DNA from: Aphelocoma coerulescens
Lineage: Eukaryota; Chordata; Aves; Passeriformes; Corvidae
Length of the DNA stretch: 64,000 nt
NCBI RefSeq assembly: GCF_041296385.1
Contig: NC_091019.1
Location: forward strand, 15,454,531-15,518,530
Direction of reading: 5' to 3'
Positions 36,601 to 49,761 of the stretch are shown piece after piece (position 1 is the first letter of the stretch; the number at the start of each line of letters is the position of its first letter). Below the pieces are notes generated by a model. The model was given only the letters and a program-made list of their open reading frames with translations, made no database searches and was not told the DNA's origin. The position numbers and the translations under genes were made by a program.

Positions 36601-37033
36601 CCTTCTATAGCTGTTTCAATAGCTGGGAGGGGCAGGGAGCAGTTTCTGTGGTGATTTCAGTCAGAGGTGCATTATGTAAACTGTGCCCAGGTACTGCGAT
36701 AATTTCCCTCAACAATTTAAATCCATGTGTGTATATATATAAAAAATATTGCTTGACTGGTTTATAATTTAGTTTAAAAATAGAGCATTTAGTTTATATA
36801 ATTTTAGGAAAGTATAAAGCCTGAAAAATAGGCAGTGGAATAAGATCTGTGTGTAGGAGCAGTTTGCAGACTTTTTATCATGGTGTGTTTTCCTTTATTA
36901 CTTTGGATAAGTGCTATAACTCAAAAGTAAGGAGAGCGTAGATATTTTTGAAAACAAAATTTATTGTTTAGCCTTAGGAACAAATGTGAGAATTGGGCAT
37001 TTCATGTCAATTCCCCTTTATTTCCCTTTACAG

Positions 37034-37182
37034 AATATGCTCTGGATTTAGATGCTGACTTCTGTAGTCAAAATGCGTTTAAGTTTCTGCACAGGAGATT
37101 TTCCTATGGGCAGAAACACAGTAGTATTTCAATACTGGACAAAAGCTCTGAGGGTGCCAGCCCTGCCTTGGGCATTAGCTAA
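37034..37182 (+). other. Candidate exon-like open segment after a strong acceptor
   Basis: The sequence ttcccctttatttccctttacag, ending at 37033, is an almost ideal polypyrimidine tract and acceptor. The following 49 codons are open to a TAG at 37180-37182, with the middle reading FCSQNAFKFLHRRFSYG. The same frame is also open upstream of the acceptor, which weakens the case. No domain is recognised and no polyadenylation signal follows closely. It may be chance or part of a non-coding RNA. Confidence 0.15.
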
Positions 37183-39831
37183 TTCCACTGCCAGGAGGAG
37201 TGCTGCTTTAGCCCTTTTCAGCAGGGAGATGATGTCTAACTCAGCAGGCAAGAGAGCACTGCCTGTAGGAAATTTGCTACAATGTGGAGTACATTGGGGT
37301 CTAGGCATTAAAACAGACCCTCATGGAATAGCACTTGCAAGTTCTGAGCGATTTTGTCCATTACATTGTTATTTGCTTGTGTTTCACAACTGCTGGGTCC
37401 TGTTACCTGTGCACTTAGTGCTTTCACCTCAAAAGCTGCTGCTGCTGTAGCCAATGCGAGTTCCTTTTGCATGTTGTTGTTGCTTGCTTACTCTGCTGTC
37501 ACTTTGGTGCATTAAAAGGTGTTCATGCATGAGCAGCACTTGTTCTATTGCCCTGCACGTGTGTTTGTCAGCATAAGGTGCTCTGACCTAACACAGTGAG
37601 CACTGAGAATAAAACCCTAGTTCATATCTCTGATAGGAGTCTTACCATTCCACATTCCCCAGTGTGCCTATCGAGCAATAAACGGATAATTCCTTCCAGC
37701 TCTTGTGCCTGGACAAGATCCTGAAGAGAGTGTGGAGAAGGAGAGGGAGAGGATGAGACAAATAGGGGAACTTCAGTACTGCTGGTGTTGGCAGAGAGAA
37801 AATACCACAGGTAGTGCTGTGAGACAGAGGTCAGACAAACAGGAGAAGTGCTTAAAATTTCCATGATGCTGAGGAGCTGCTTGAACTTTGTTGTGTGGGT
37901 AGCAGAAGAGCCAAGTAGGAAGGAATGTGCCTGGGTGGCAGGGGGTAGACATGTCTGAAGTGACAAGTGAGCAGCTAAGTTAGTGTTTTGATCACTTAGG
38001 GTAGATGGAACCACTTTTGTTTTTTCTTAAGTTACAGGGAAATTGTTTGGAAAACAATGCATCTCCTGCAACTCCTTTTCCAGCTTAAATCATAAAAGAA
38101 ATCAGAGAACAGGCCCTTGTATTGTACTATTTCCAACATAACTTAAACTGCAGAACATTTGCGTATGTGACAAATCCTCATGAGATTGTGGCAAAATTGT
38201 TCAGAATCCAGTATCTTTCAATGTCTTTAATCTTGAAACATTCACCCATCAAGACACAACTGCTGAAATCCCAATTTCTCACCATGCTTGCTTCTTCTTT
38301 TAAAGAACATTTTGTCCCATGTCCTACTGCTTTTTCAACAGTTTTTTTGTGAACGTTACCTTGTCCTTGGATCACAAGAGAATTGCTTTGCCTGATTCCC
38401 CAAAAACATCCCTTCTCAAAGTTTGATCCCATCCCTACTGAGTGCAGGTACTCCGAGGATCACAGTGTGAGAAACCACTTTTTTTAGTCTGTGCTTGTCA
38501 AAGATATTGTGCCCAGTCCTGCTGAGTTAAATTTTTGGTCACATTTGCCCCCAGACTGTGCTGTCCTGGATTTTTCTGAGGAAGAAGGCCTCATGTCCAG
38601 GATAAGGGATTTCTGTAAAGGATCCCAGGTGTTTAGCAACCAGCAGCTGGGACATTTCTTACTGCATTACTCACCACTGGCTCATGCCTTGTTAAAGACG
38701 GAATATGGTTCAAACTCTCTGCCAAGACTTTTAAACCTTTCGGTTGACACGTCCTGTCTGCTTTGGGAATGTGTTTTCCTGTGCAAGTGAGTGGGATCTT
38801 TCATTCTGCCCTGTCACAAGAAAACAGGAATCAGACTGGGAGCCTTGTGGCTCTGGGAGGCAAAAGCTTCAGGAGGGCCTGGTGAGAACTGCAGAACACT
38901 TGGCTGGGCTGGCACTAGCCTTTCCACAGAATGGCTCAGCAAAGTGCCAGTCTGCTCCTTGTTGGAGGAAGGAAGATAGAGAGAGACACGGGTGTGTTGT
39001 CATTGTGTCTACCTACCTGAGTCAGCAAAATGCCGTGACAGAGATATTCCTAAATGGCAATACTTCTATTTCACTAATTTCAAAGAATTTGGGGAGGTTT
39101 TTTCTTTTTAACTCGCTGGTACCTGTTTTAGGTTGCTTATTTTACTAATTCCTTTGCTGGCTAAAAATGGTAAAAAAGCTTTTTACATAAAGCAAGCTGT
39201 CTTGTGACGTGATTTTTGCTTCTTCTGAGTTATATATTTAAATTATTAATAAGTGTTTTGAGTTAGGATAATTGAAACATTTCATCACTACGTATTTAAT
39301 CCTTAGATTTGAGATGGAATCTGGGGCAAGAGTTTACATCTAGACCTAATGGCATAAACATATCCTTGCTTTAATTGTCAGAAAATAGTTTCATAATTTC
39401 TGTTTTAGTGAGTCTTCAGTTATACACACATTTAGCAACCTTTTTATTTGATCAAAGATTGTATGTGTGACAATGCAAGTGTCTTGTTACATGCATTCCT
39501 ATCCTCTTCAATTTCATATCATTTCTGTAGGATCTCAGTCTAAAGGATTTTTTTCCTATTGTTCTTTGGGCTTAATTTTGCTGTGGAAAATCAGGCTCTG
39601 TGCTCTTTTTGTTTCATACCCTGTCATTTAGAATCAGACAACAATAATTCTGGAATAGGAATGTGCTTTCTGTTATCTGGCTGATTTTGATGGATTGTCA
39701 TGCGTCGGTTTGACTTTGCAGGGGTTGAACGTAGCATTTAAATGTTTTGAGCAGTTAACTGAACAAACATGCAAGGGAAACTAGAGAGAAAGGTCACTGG
39801 CACAGTGTTTGGTGAACAAAGCTTTGCAGGT

Positions 39832-39875
39832 ATTTTTTTGTTGTTTGTGAGTTTGTTGGTTGGTTTTTTTTTTTA
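39832..39875. repeat. T / GTTTG low-complexity tract
   Basis: T-rich sequence with repeated gtttg and ttggttgg units, ending in an 11-base T run. Confidence 0.8.
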
Positions 39876-40290
39876 AACTTGGGAAAAGCTTTGTCATAGT
39901 GTATTGTAACACAGTTTGCAGATTGCTGAATTATGTACTGTACACATGGTTAACGATTTATGGGGCCATGAGTTATTTAATCGGGTAATGCATATGCTTT
40001 GTACGACAAGCAAGCAGATGAAAACTCTGAATGGAAGAAATTGCTCATCCTTTGGATGACACACATTAAATGCTATGTTATCAGGAAATAATATGACTTT
40101 TCCCAGCCAGAAGCTGTCATTTCCAGTGGTCATTGTCTCACCTGAAGACATCAATTAAGCATAGAAGTGTAATAAACAGTGACTTTCATTTGGGGTGTGC
40201 TAAAAATGCGCAAGGCAGAATAGAGAAACCTCAGGTCTCTGGCATCAGGGTCTTGCGTTGTCATTGTTGTGAATTCTTGTTTTTTTGCAG

Positions 40291-40378
40291 AAAAGACACA
40301 GCCTACAACAAGGCACTTGGTTTTAATGCTGAAACTGAAATGTGTTCTTGCTGTAGAAATTTTAACCCTAATGAATGA
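40291..40378 (+). other. Candidate terminal exon-like segment, unidentified
   Basis: A strong acceptor, cttgtttttttgcag, ends at 40290. Reading from the second base after it gives 28 codons without interruption to a TGA at 40376-40378. The peptide ends with CSCCRNFNPNE and is rich in cysteine near the end. No polyadenylation signal (AATAAA) lies within the next 150 bases, although one-off variants exist; ataaaaataaaagg follows at about 40545. No upstream coding exon is seen. This is a weak candidate, recorded because splice site and frame agree. Confidence 0.15.
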
Positions 40379-40769
40379 GAAGTGGCAGATAGCTGTAACG
40401 ATGTGTTGCAGCATAGGATATAAAGGGTAAGGATAACCAAGGAAAAAGCATTGTACTCTTCGCAACAGACAGGGATTTTTTGAAGTGTTGGCACAGCTTT
40501 CAGCACACTGGGGCTCCTAATTTGGGTTGGGCTGTGTTGGTTACATAAAAATAAAAGGAATAGAAAAGGAAGAAAGAGAATGACAAGTGTGATGAGGTAG
40601 GAAAATACAGGAACCCGTTAGAGGCAAACAAAGATAAGGTGCAGATGAGGGAATCAAAGCAAGTCTCAGAAAAGAGATGTGATTTGAGGATGAATTTTGA
40701 ACTTTTTGTAGTTGGGGAAAAGCCTTAGTCCTCAAAACTGTGTGGGACAGAAAGTGGGGAGTAGAAAGT

Positions 40770-41156
40770 TAAGATCAGCTCTGACTCTTCTGGAGAGAAG
40801 AAGTGGAGAGGAGATCTTGTTGCAATCTACAGCTTCCTCATGGATGGAAGAGGAGGGGCAGGCACTGACTTCTCTCTGATAACTAGATACAGGACCCAAA
40901 GGAATGGCCTGAAGTTGTGCCAGGGGAGGTTTAGGTTGGATATTAGGAAAAGATTCCTCACCCAGAGGGTGGTTGGACACTGGGACAGGCTCCCCAGGGC
41001 GGTGGTCACAGCATCAGCCTGACAGAGTTCCAGAAGAATTTGGACAATGGTCTCGGGCACATGGTGTGCCTCTTGGGGTGTCCTGTGCAGGGCCAGGAGT
41101 TGGACTTTGACAATCCTTGTGCGGCCCTTCCAACTCAAGATATTTTATGATTCTGC
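40770..41156 (+). mobile_element. CR1 LINE 3' fragment, the best preserved in the window
   Basis: This is a 5'-truncated copy of the avian CR1 non-LTR retrotransposon: the end of ORF2 plus the 3' untranslated part. The order of recognisable blocks fits CR1. First comes a degraded 'ctggagagaagaagtggagagga' stretch, then 'caggggaggtttaggttggatattagga', then 'cacccagagggtggttggacactgggacaggctccccagggc', then the 3' end 'ccttccaactcaagatattttatgattctg'. Orientation is plus because the gattctg end lies downstream. Reading frames that cross the block on either strand are remnants and are not host genes. It retains several CpGs and longer matches to my memory of the consensus than the other copies, so it may be the youngest of the four. 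The 5' edge is approximate; the 3' edge is good to a few bases. Confidence 0.93.
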
Positions 41157-42289
41157 TACAAAATGGCCCTGTCTTTTGACATGAGAATGGTGGATCTGAA
41201 GGAGCAGGGTCTTGTCCCACTTACTACATCTCAGTGTCCATCCCAGTAACCAGAGCCACAGATCAGATCAGACAGGAATGACAAGAAGTCCTTTCAGAGT
41301 AAAAGCAGAGGCGTTGTGTCACAAAGGCATCCCTAAAGGAAATAAAGCATTGTGACAGGCCTGGACCTTTCAATGTACCCCAGAAGAGTGCTCCAGTGGA
41401 CCCTTGAGGGATGATCACACTCGAGAGCCATGGATATAACTAGGCACTCACCCTTCTGCAAGCTGAGACAGTCTGAATGGCATGTTCTAGGCATGAGTAA
41501 TGTAGCCAGAGCACTGCTGAGCACTTGTGCTCGTGTAGAAGGCTAGAAAGCTGCACTGAAGTGACTGACTGTCACACGTAGCAGGGATGATATGCTGCCT
41601 CTTCAGATATGTGTTCTTTCCCCTCTACTCAAAGCCTGAGGACAGTGCAGAGCTTTCTTGAGTTGCTGCTCAAAGCAGGCTGAATGTGCCCCCCTGGGTG
41701 AGTGGGAGATGAGAGGGAGCAGTGCAGACAGGCTCCTTCTCCTGCTGCAGTGTCCCCTCCATGCTCAGCTCCCTGGGCTCTGCCACGCTCCCTGCACCTT
41801 TCTGCGAGCAGCTCTGGTTCCTGACAATCCTTTCAGGTCAGGTTTTCTCTGAAAGCTGGAATGCTGTCTGGGAAGAGAGGGAGATGCCCCATCCTGTCAG
41901 AATGGCATTGCTTCATGTGTATTCCTGGAATGGCTAGGCTCCCTTTATGTTCTTCGTAGAGTTGGGATTTATTTTTATTTAACTCCTGAGAAAGGATCTA
42001 GCTTTGAATTTTTCCCTGATTATGAAGATGTGTAAGTCTTCCTTCGTGTTTCCAGCATCTGACTTCAACAAAAGTCCCCTAAGGTTTTCTAGTTACAAAT
42101 TGGACTTTTGTGAATAATGGTGACTCAAATATTCCAAAGCAATTTTAATATTCCCTATATCCATCAAAGTACTGCAGCTAGGTCCATGCAACTAGCTTCA
42201 GAAAGCCACGTGAAAATGCAAATGTTTGCTTTCTCAACCAGAACTGAAAAATACTAAGCATTTCTAAAGGAGAAACAGAACAGTATGTT

Positions 42290-42700
42290 CTACTTTCCTT
42301 ATGTATTTTATAAAAAATGCATATATAAAAATGAATATAAATTCTTTTAGGAGAAATTGTTTCATAAAAGAAACATGAGTTTGCTTTGGCAAAGATGCTT
42401 ATGATTTATGGTTCATTCTGTAAACTTAGCCAAACAATTTCCTTCTCCTTTATGATTGGAGAGCAGAGCTATCGGGGGCAGGGAGTTACAGGATGGCATC
42501 TGTTCTTAGAGCAAGAGAATTATGTTTATTCATGATTAGTTTATGCAGAAAATGCATCAAAGAGTTTATTTGAATTTTTGATAAATTTGCCTTGTAGAAA
42601 AGAAATATTTTTCTTAATTGGACCTTATAGGAAAAATCCCAGTAATGACAAATGCAAATGAGAAATAATCTGAATTTAAAGAGGCTTTTTTTTTCAGAAC
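42290..42700. promoter_or_regulatory. Candidate conserved non-coding element
   Basis: This is AT-rich but complex sequence with octamer-like atgcaaat at 42653-42660, ttatgatttatggttcattctg, aattatgtttattcatgattagtttatgcag and cttaattgg. An 84-codon minus frame (42486-42740) crosses it and is AT-driven without a domain. It looks like conserved non-coding DNA; unconfirmed. Confidence 0.25.
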
Positions 42701-43040
42701 CATTAGTACTCAAAGTAGGGTGAGGCCACTGTCTTTGCACTTTTTAATAAAATTGTGGCTTTTCTTCTCCCCTTTATTTCCATATGCATATTCCATGATA
42801 GTACAGTAGTGGTTTAACATGTAGCTTCTTCATGAACCTTTACTGAAAGCAAGAGATAAGTTTATCAGTATCGTGCTCAGTAGCCTTCTTTCCCTGCTTG
42901 CTTTTTAGTATTGAATGAGGTTTTATAAAGTGCCACCAACCATGCCAGTTTTCCATATTTTTCACTCTATGTAAATTTTTGCAGAGAGGTAGGGAGAGCA
43001 AGTGAAAGATTGACACTGGTATCTCCTGAAATGTTCTCTG

Positions 43041-43054
43041 TTTTTTTTTTTTTT
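43041..43054 (+). repeat. Homopolymer T, 14 bases
   Basis: An uninterrupted T run. Confidence 0.95.
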
Positions 43055-46000
43055 AAGCAGCTCAATTTTCCTATAGTGTTGCCAAAAACGTAACAGATGA
43101 TGTTTTCAGGATCAGAGACAGGAGATTGAAATGTTGCTAATGTCTGTAGCACTTAAGTCATAGAATTCTGTAAAGAAATGTGCCATGATTGATCTGATTA
43201 ATCTTTTAGATGGGTGGTGAGAGAGAAAGAAGCTTCTCCACCGTGCAGAATTTTTATATTTATATAACTGCTGTTTAGACGCTGAGCTTGGGTGTCCTTG
43301 TAATATCCTGACACGGGTGACTTGTACTCGGCAATTCCAGCTGAATTGAGTGCTCTGCATCAGAAAGGAAAAGTTTTCTGTCTGGCTTTAATAGAAACAT
43401 TTTTTACAATTCTCTCTCAGGAGCAAAGTCCTGTGGGATCCTTTGGGGAATGTAAAGCAGCGTGGCACACAGACGTGCTGCCACTGTGCAGAACCTGTGC
43501 CCTTGCTGCAAGAGGGTTCTCCACCTTAACCCAAATTGAGGGGTTGTGGCCAAAAAAGCTTCAGGTTGTATCTCATCATTCTCAAGATTAACTGGAGTTT
43601 TGGATGAACATGGATACTGTAGCTGAGCTGGAGAAACTCTCATGCAACCAGCATTTACTCTCCCATCCTGATCTGCAGCAGATTTGTGAGTCAGCCTTCC
43701 TTCGGTCTAACGGAGCTACAAGACCTGGTGCTTGTGCTGAAGGATTCCAGTCCTTCCCCAGCTTCTCACAGCTGTGCTGATGAAGAGAGCAGGTGCACCT
43801 TTTCCTGGTGCCACCAGTCATGACACAATTGCTACAGTAATTCTGGTTTCTCTTTGAAACTCATGTGAGCAATTACCTGCTGGTTATCTCATGCAGAATT
43901 GGGTCTTTCCAGTCCTGTCTTTTAGCTTCAAAGGTGCAATACTTGATAAGTGGAGCTAGACATTTTCCTTTTCATATAAATTCTTGTAAGTTCTCAGTCT
44001 CTCTGGGCAGGAAGCAGAGGGCAGTATTAATGTGTCTGTGTAGATACACATGCACACAATTCATTGTTTCTTTAACAAGAGCATGGAGCTTTAGCAAAGA
44101 TGTAAAAAAGCCAACATATAATGCACTGCAACCAAGGAGCAGAACTGGTGAGGCATTACAATAATATAGTTTTATTTTGGGAGAAAAAAGAAAAAAGATA
44201 ATCCTGTTCTCTAAACTAGACAAAGAGCAACAAATAATTTTTTGCCAAAATTCAGAAAATTCGAATAATTTGATCAAGTCTATTTGGTCTTCTCCCTTTG
44301 GGAACCTGCTAAGTGAACATCCAGAACAATGTGAGTGAATAATAGACTTCCATAGGGTCTGTGTTCCAACTGTTATTTGTTCAGTGCCTATAATGCCACA
44401 CAGAAGTTAAAGAACATTTAATACTACAATTAATTATATCATGTTGGAATAAATAATTTCCTAAATATACACTCTGTCATGGTGACCACTGATAAGGAAT
44501 TTAATTTGAAACCCAGCTCTTGGCTTCTGAAAATCAGCTTTAACTAAATTGTCGCAGTCATTACATGTTGTAAAGCCTCTATATTTCACACTTCATTTTC
44601 TATCCAAATGGATGACAGCCTACTTCAAAGGCAAAGAAGTAAACCTGTGGCCAGAGTGTTCACCTGAGCAGCATGCTCTCCCCAGATCCTACGTCTGGCA
44701 GTTGCACGCATTTTGAGTTCCTGCAGGTCTACAATTTAATTGGTCAAAAATCAAAGGGTGTCCAGTTGAACTTGACCTTATAACAGGGTCAGAGATTGGG
44801 GGCAGTGTTTGATGCTCCACCTTTCCTGACATTTCGCTGTTGCACAAAAATGGGAAAGATGTTTCAATGAACTTCCCAGGCTGGAAATGTTAACCCCAAA
44901 TATTCGGAGCTTCTGAATGTGAATTTTATATGGAAGAGATACAGTTTTATAGCCCTATTTGTGGGCCTAGTAGATGCTATAAGAAGTGAAAATAATGTGC
45001 TAGTTTGTACCTTTTCACAGTCTGTAACATCGACCCAAGTACTCAGATCCTCATTCAGCCACTGTGAAAGGTTTCAGTGTGTAAGAATTTGCCAGGGGAA
45101 ACATACAAATATTTCAAACTCCAGCGACAGGATCTACATGGCCCTCAACATTGTCTTTTTCATGACCAGTCCAGGAAGACTGGTGATGTTCCTTGTTACA
45201 CACACATCCATGGGCAGTGGTCCCTGGGTACTTCCTCTGATTTTTTTGTTTATGTGGAGATTATTGAGGGAAATGCTCAGCGACAGAAGCTGGGAAGTGT
45301 TTGGAAGAAGACCAAAAACAGAGTTGGTCTGAATCTGAACGGAAAATTAAGGTTTGTTTGCTACCTCATTGCTTTGGACAGTTTGCTTTAAGTAACATCT
45401 TTTAAAGCAAAAGCATTTTTGGGTATATTCTAATCGTGGATCCCTGGGCAAAATGAATGGGTGTAACTGAACCCAGGGGCTCCAAACTCTTTCCTCTTTG
45501 CTCTCCTTTCTTTCCTACTTCCTTGGGCAGTCCTGGTCTAAAGTGAGCAGAAGGGAATCATGAAGCCTTGCTGAACTTTGAAGGAACAGTGAGCTCTGCC
45601 CCACTGTCCTGCTGCCTTTGCTGGTCCTGTCAACTGAGAGGGAATGCAGCAGGAATTTTTGCCAGTGGTGACATCATAACTGAGGCAGTACTGTGGGATT
45701 GCATTGGCTTCATTTCAGCTCATGCAATATTTGTGTCAACACACAGAGCGTGCAGCTCACAGAAAGGGAGATGCCCTGTTGCTGTTGGAGATGTGCATAA
45801 TGGCTATATAGATTGAATTTGTATGGGCACCCAAAAAAACCCTATGCATTTTTACTTTCTTCTTTTTTCTTTCCTTGAACCAAACTCAATATCTGGGGCT
45901 GTGTCACAGCAGATAACAGTGTTTGGGGGCCTCAGTGTCATGTACAAGTAATAAGAACATTGTCACTGTTTATCTGACCAGAGATTGATAGTTCAATACC

Positions 46001-47149
46001 TTTCAACTTGACTGGGAAGGTAAGGTGCAAGAACTTTTAAACTGTGTGTTTTCATCAGGGGACTGATTTGAGCTGGTATTGGTGACACTGTTCATGTGTA
46101 AATGCCTGCTTTTAAAAGCATTTGTGTTTAGATAGGACCCATTTGCTTTCTTGTTGGAAAGAAACCAGAGGACATACATCTAGATAATCAGAAAATGAGT
46201 GTTATGGTAGAACATAGAATACTTAACACTGTTAATCAGTGTTCATCCTAAAAGCAGTAATATACAGCTTTAAAGTATGTGCCACAAGAATAAATTTTAA
46301 ATATCCCTCATTTACAGGTAAAAACCTGTTATTTTTAAAAATTTAAATTTTCTACTCAGATTTATAGTCCCTTCTGCTTTACTCCTCATTCAGACTATTC
46401 ATGCAAAACCTGGGGGGTTACACCACAACAGATGCTGGATATTCCTTTACTTACCTATTTTTCATGTTTGTACCCAACACATTTGGTCATTTTCAAGCTA
46501 TCACCATGTTATTTGACATAGCTTTCAAAAATCTAACCAACTATGGGATGGAAAATGCATTGTACAAAGTTGTCCTCTCATGTACCCCCCCCTTCCCTCT
46601 AGCTGCCCATTTCACAAACAGGTTGATAAACCTGGCATGGCCCAGTATCATTATTCTGTAGCAGGTGTCAGTTGGGAGTTTTTTTATATTTCAGGATCCC
46701 TTGACCTTTCTTTTGGGCACACGTACAGTGTGTTAATGATGAGCAATGTCCACACATCAGCACTAATTCAAACTTGAGCTCTTCCAGAGTTTGAAATATG
46801 CATGGATAAAGTCTGTGCAGATGGTCCTGAATTTTAATATATAAAAGTCACACTAAAACAAAGTTAACTTCTAAAATTCTGCAATAAATCACAAAAAGCT
46901 GAATATGATCCTCTGGATGTCTTAATTAGATGAATTTCTTTCACTTAATCAGACATTCAAAGTCAAAGGGACAAAAGACACTGCCTTTCTTAGTTGCTAA
47001 ATACTGAATAATGGCTTAGTGGTCAGAAGAGTTGATCAAATTACTTGCTGCCATTCATGTTTATATTTGGTTGTATTCTTTTTTTGATTAAGTTGAAAAT
47101 CACCGTTTCAATTTTTTTTGTCAGACAGAATCAAGATTACACTCCATCA

Positions 47150-47423
47150 GGAATTGTAGTGATAGAACAAGGAATAATGGGTTCAAACTGAAAGAGGGGA
47201 AATTTCAGTTAGCTATATGGAAGAAATTCTTTACTGTGGGGATGGTGAGACACTGGAAGAGGTTGCCCGGAGAAGCTGTGGATGCCCCATCCCTGTTCAA
47301 GGCCAGGCTGGATGGAGCTTTGAGCAACCTGATTTAATGGGAGGTGTCCCTGTCCAGGACAAGGGAGCTGGAATTAGATGATTTTAACGTATCTTCCAAT
47401 GCAAACCATTCTATGATTCTGTA
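47150..47423 (+). mobile_element. CR1 LINE 3' fragment
   Basis: A second truncated CR1 copy. The diagnostic run begins with a diverged 'gatagaacaaggaataatgg', continues with 'aaactgaaagaggggaaatttcagttagctatatggaagaaattctttactgtgggga', then 'cactggaagaggttgcccggagaagctgtggatgccccatccctg', and finishes with 'aaccattctatgattctg'. The gattctg terminus places it in plus orientation. Small insertions and stops throughout mean that no reverse transcriptase coding is left; only the 3' UTR and the very end of ORF2 would be expected in a piece this short. It lies in AT-rich sequence with no adjacent gene. The family assignment is secure, the subfamily is not determined. Confidence 0.93.
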
Positions 47424-49449
47424 ATTCCTGCCAGCTGTATTTCCAGGCTTGCTGCCATCCAAGAATTTGGCATCATGGCCATCTGTACACAAATGCATTT
47501 AAGGAACGGTTAGTTTGCAATCTGACCTTCAAAGATGGGTAAATAGCAATAACCAAGATGATCCCCACAACCCAATTTTTAGGTATCTCAGATAGGAACC
47601 AGCAGTAAGAAGGGCAGGGGTTGAGGACCCTGGGTTTCCTCTGGGCTTGGAGAGGGGTACTGCACCCTGGGAGGGTTGCTCGGAGCTCAGCCCCGTGGGT
47701 GTCCCAGCTCACACAGAGCACATGGAGACCGTCAGACTGGAGCAACCCGACTCTCAAAGACTCCTGTTTACCACAGGCACATGGCACTTTTAAGAAACTT
47801 CACATATGGATGAATTAACAGGATTTTCTAATGAGGAAATTAGCAAATGTCCAGCTGCTTCAGGGTTAGCTCTGTGATGAGTTCCCACGTTTTTTCTCCA
47901 AATCTTAGAAATGTTATATTTTGTTTTAAAAAAGTGATTTGTTCTGGCAACCTCTCCAGATTTTTCTAGCTTTATTGAAAACAGCTGTGACATTTTTGAT
48001 GAAGTGGGATGTCTTAGGTTTTCTGTGTTTGGTTTCATGTTTTTTAATTAAGAGAGAGGTAGAGCTGGAGCACGGAAACATCAGTTGCAACTATAAACAA
48101 AGTTTCTAGAGAATGGGGAGGGAGAGAGAGCTTGAGAGCAAGGATTTACAATGGGGAAGTATTAGGATTGACTCTAGGTGTCACTGTGAGCTGTGCCTGT
48201 AATTCTGCAGCTCCATTTCCGCTTTTATTCAGTGACCCCCACTTTCCAGCCTTCTTCCTCCTCTCTCGTGCTCCCATCTCTCCCTCTCTGACTCTGTAAC
48301 ACACACGTGCATGCAGAGAAGTCTCTGACAAATAATAGCTGGAAGCAAGGAAATTACTGTGATCATTAGAGAACATGGCATTGATATAAATTAATAGATG
48401 TTTAATGAAAATGCTGGTTAACTGAACAGTTATGATGTGTGATATCTCGTTTCTGTGAAGCCCTGGAAAGAAAATGAGTTTAAAAAAGTAGCTCAGCTTT
48501 CTTTTGCCCATTTCAATACTTCTACAGGTAAAAGCAGAAGGCAAACACCAAACAAGGTACTCTCCCAGTTTTGCTGACTTGGACTGGGCAGGGCTGGATC
48601 TTTTTAGGCATTACAGATTTGATTGCAGGCATGAGGGGTTCTGGCAAATTTTGAAGCTGTAGCCACCCACAAAAGCAACCTCTACCTCTTAATGTTTTCT
48701 GTTCACTAATATTAAGTTAACTTCCCAATTTATAATTTAGAATGCTTTCCTGTAAGATCCACTTAGAGAATACTAACTAATGACATAGAGCAACATCATT
48801 AAACACTTTAGTGCCTCAGGGTATCAGACTACAATGCATCCTGCAAAGTAGCACTTAGAGGCTGTATGAACATATTCTGTCACCTTGCAATCTTTTATAG
48901 CATAGCCCTGGGAATGTGCAGGGAGATAACACACAGTGGAATAGAACAAAGTCTGCTGGAGTCACACTCTCCTTAACGTGAGGAATTATCAAGATGCCGT
49001 ACGCTTCCCGGTTAGGTCCCAAACAGATGAACTTTTTTAAATGAGCAAATTTAAATGCCTTCTTATCACACATAGGCAGAACGCTGTTTTCATGGTGTTA
49101 CTAAGAGTCTGATGTTACTTTTAAGTGACTTTGTGCAGTGATCAGTACTTTGGTCCTAATTAGTAAAAGTAGTTACTGCCTTAGATTTAAATCATAAACA
49201 GAAAAAATAGGTCATCTAATGTTTTAATTCATCCTTCTGCCAACCTGAAATTATTCCTTGAAGTATATATTCTAACCTTTTTCCTGCATCACTTTAAATT
49301 TCCTAAGCAGATGTTTGCATGACTTTATGGGTTTTTTTTCTTTGGAGCTTGCTTTTTTTTTGCTGGAATTTAGTAGGGTTCTTCTGAAGGACAAAAACAA
49401 TTTTTAAAGCGGCTTTGTAGAACTCCATTTCCTTTTTGATTTGGGTTCC
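47424..49449. other. No gene seen
   Basis: Mixed composition; a pyrimidine-rich stretch lies at 48240-48300. The frames at 47473-47787 (minus) and 48146-48544 (minus) are not protein-like. Confidence 0.5.
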
Positions 49450-49761
49450 TCTCACAGTGCTGAATCTTGAGTTTTTGTAACATCCCGTGGAAAAGGGTGG
49501 GCAATCTGCAACGTACAAATTCTCCTGGTGAAGATTGCTTGTTGCTAGATGGAATTTCTGAACCACCTCTCCTTGGTTTTCATCCTTGCCTTGTACTGCG
49601 TCGCAGACTGAACGTTCAATATGGCGATGACTCCGAGATGCACCCTGTCACTAATCTAGTCACTCGTGGCTGCTGTGATTATCCAGTCCCTATAAAATTA
49701 CTCCTGGACAATGTCATCAGTGTAGTCTCACCTCTGAATGAAGCAGCCCTTTTTTCTCTCC
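49450..49761. promoter_or_regulatory. Candidate regulatory block with local CpG cluster
   Basis: Six CpGs lie within about 70 bases (49598-49667: ctgcgtcgcag, aacgtt, ggcgat, tccgag, ctcgtg). The block ends at a 20-base T run. A 108-codon plus frame (49467-49793) spans it, but its end is just the T run coding phenylalanine, so it is not a gene call. The retained CpGs suggest constraint or lack of germline methylation. Confidence 0.3.

Larger units (their letters stand above)
36601..40769. other. No complete gene; two weak exon-like segments
   Basis: Besides the candidate segments at 37034 and 40291, frames of 130 codons (37622-38014, minus) and 134 codons (38744-39148, plus) occur. Neither has a domain, splice context or codon pattern that supports coding. 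Confidence 0.5.
41157..47149. other. No gene seen between two CR1 copies
   Basis: Outside the enhancer-like block at 42290-42700, nothing is recognised. The sequence around 44420-44600 (acaattaattatatcatg...) is complex and AT-rich and may be conserved. The frames at 44919-45391 (137 and 104 codons) overlap in different frames and have no domain. Confidence 0.5.

Noticed and set aside
38744..39148. 134-codon plus frame
   Set aside because: Composition and peptide look random; no acceptor or donor at sensible positions.
40732..41220. Open frames on both strands near 40.7-41.2 kb
   Set aside because: They are translations of the CR1 remnant and not host genes.
44919..45391. Two overlapping plus frames of 137 and 104 codons
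   Set aside because: Different frames cover the same bases; neither has domains or splice support.
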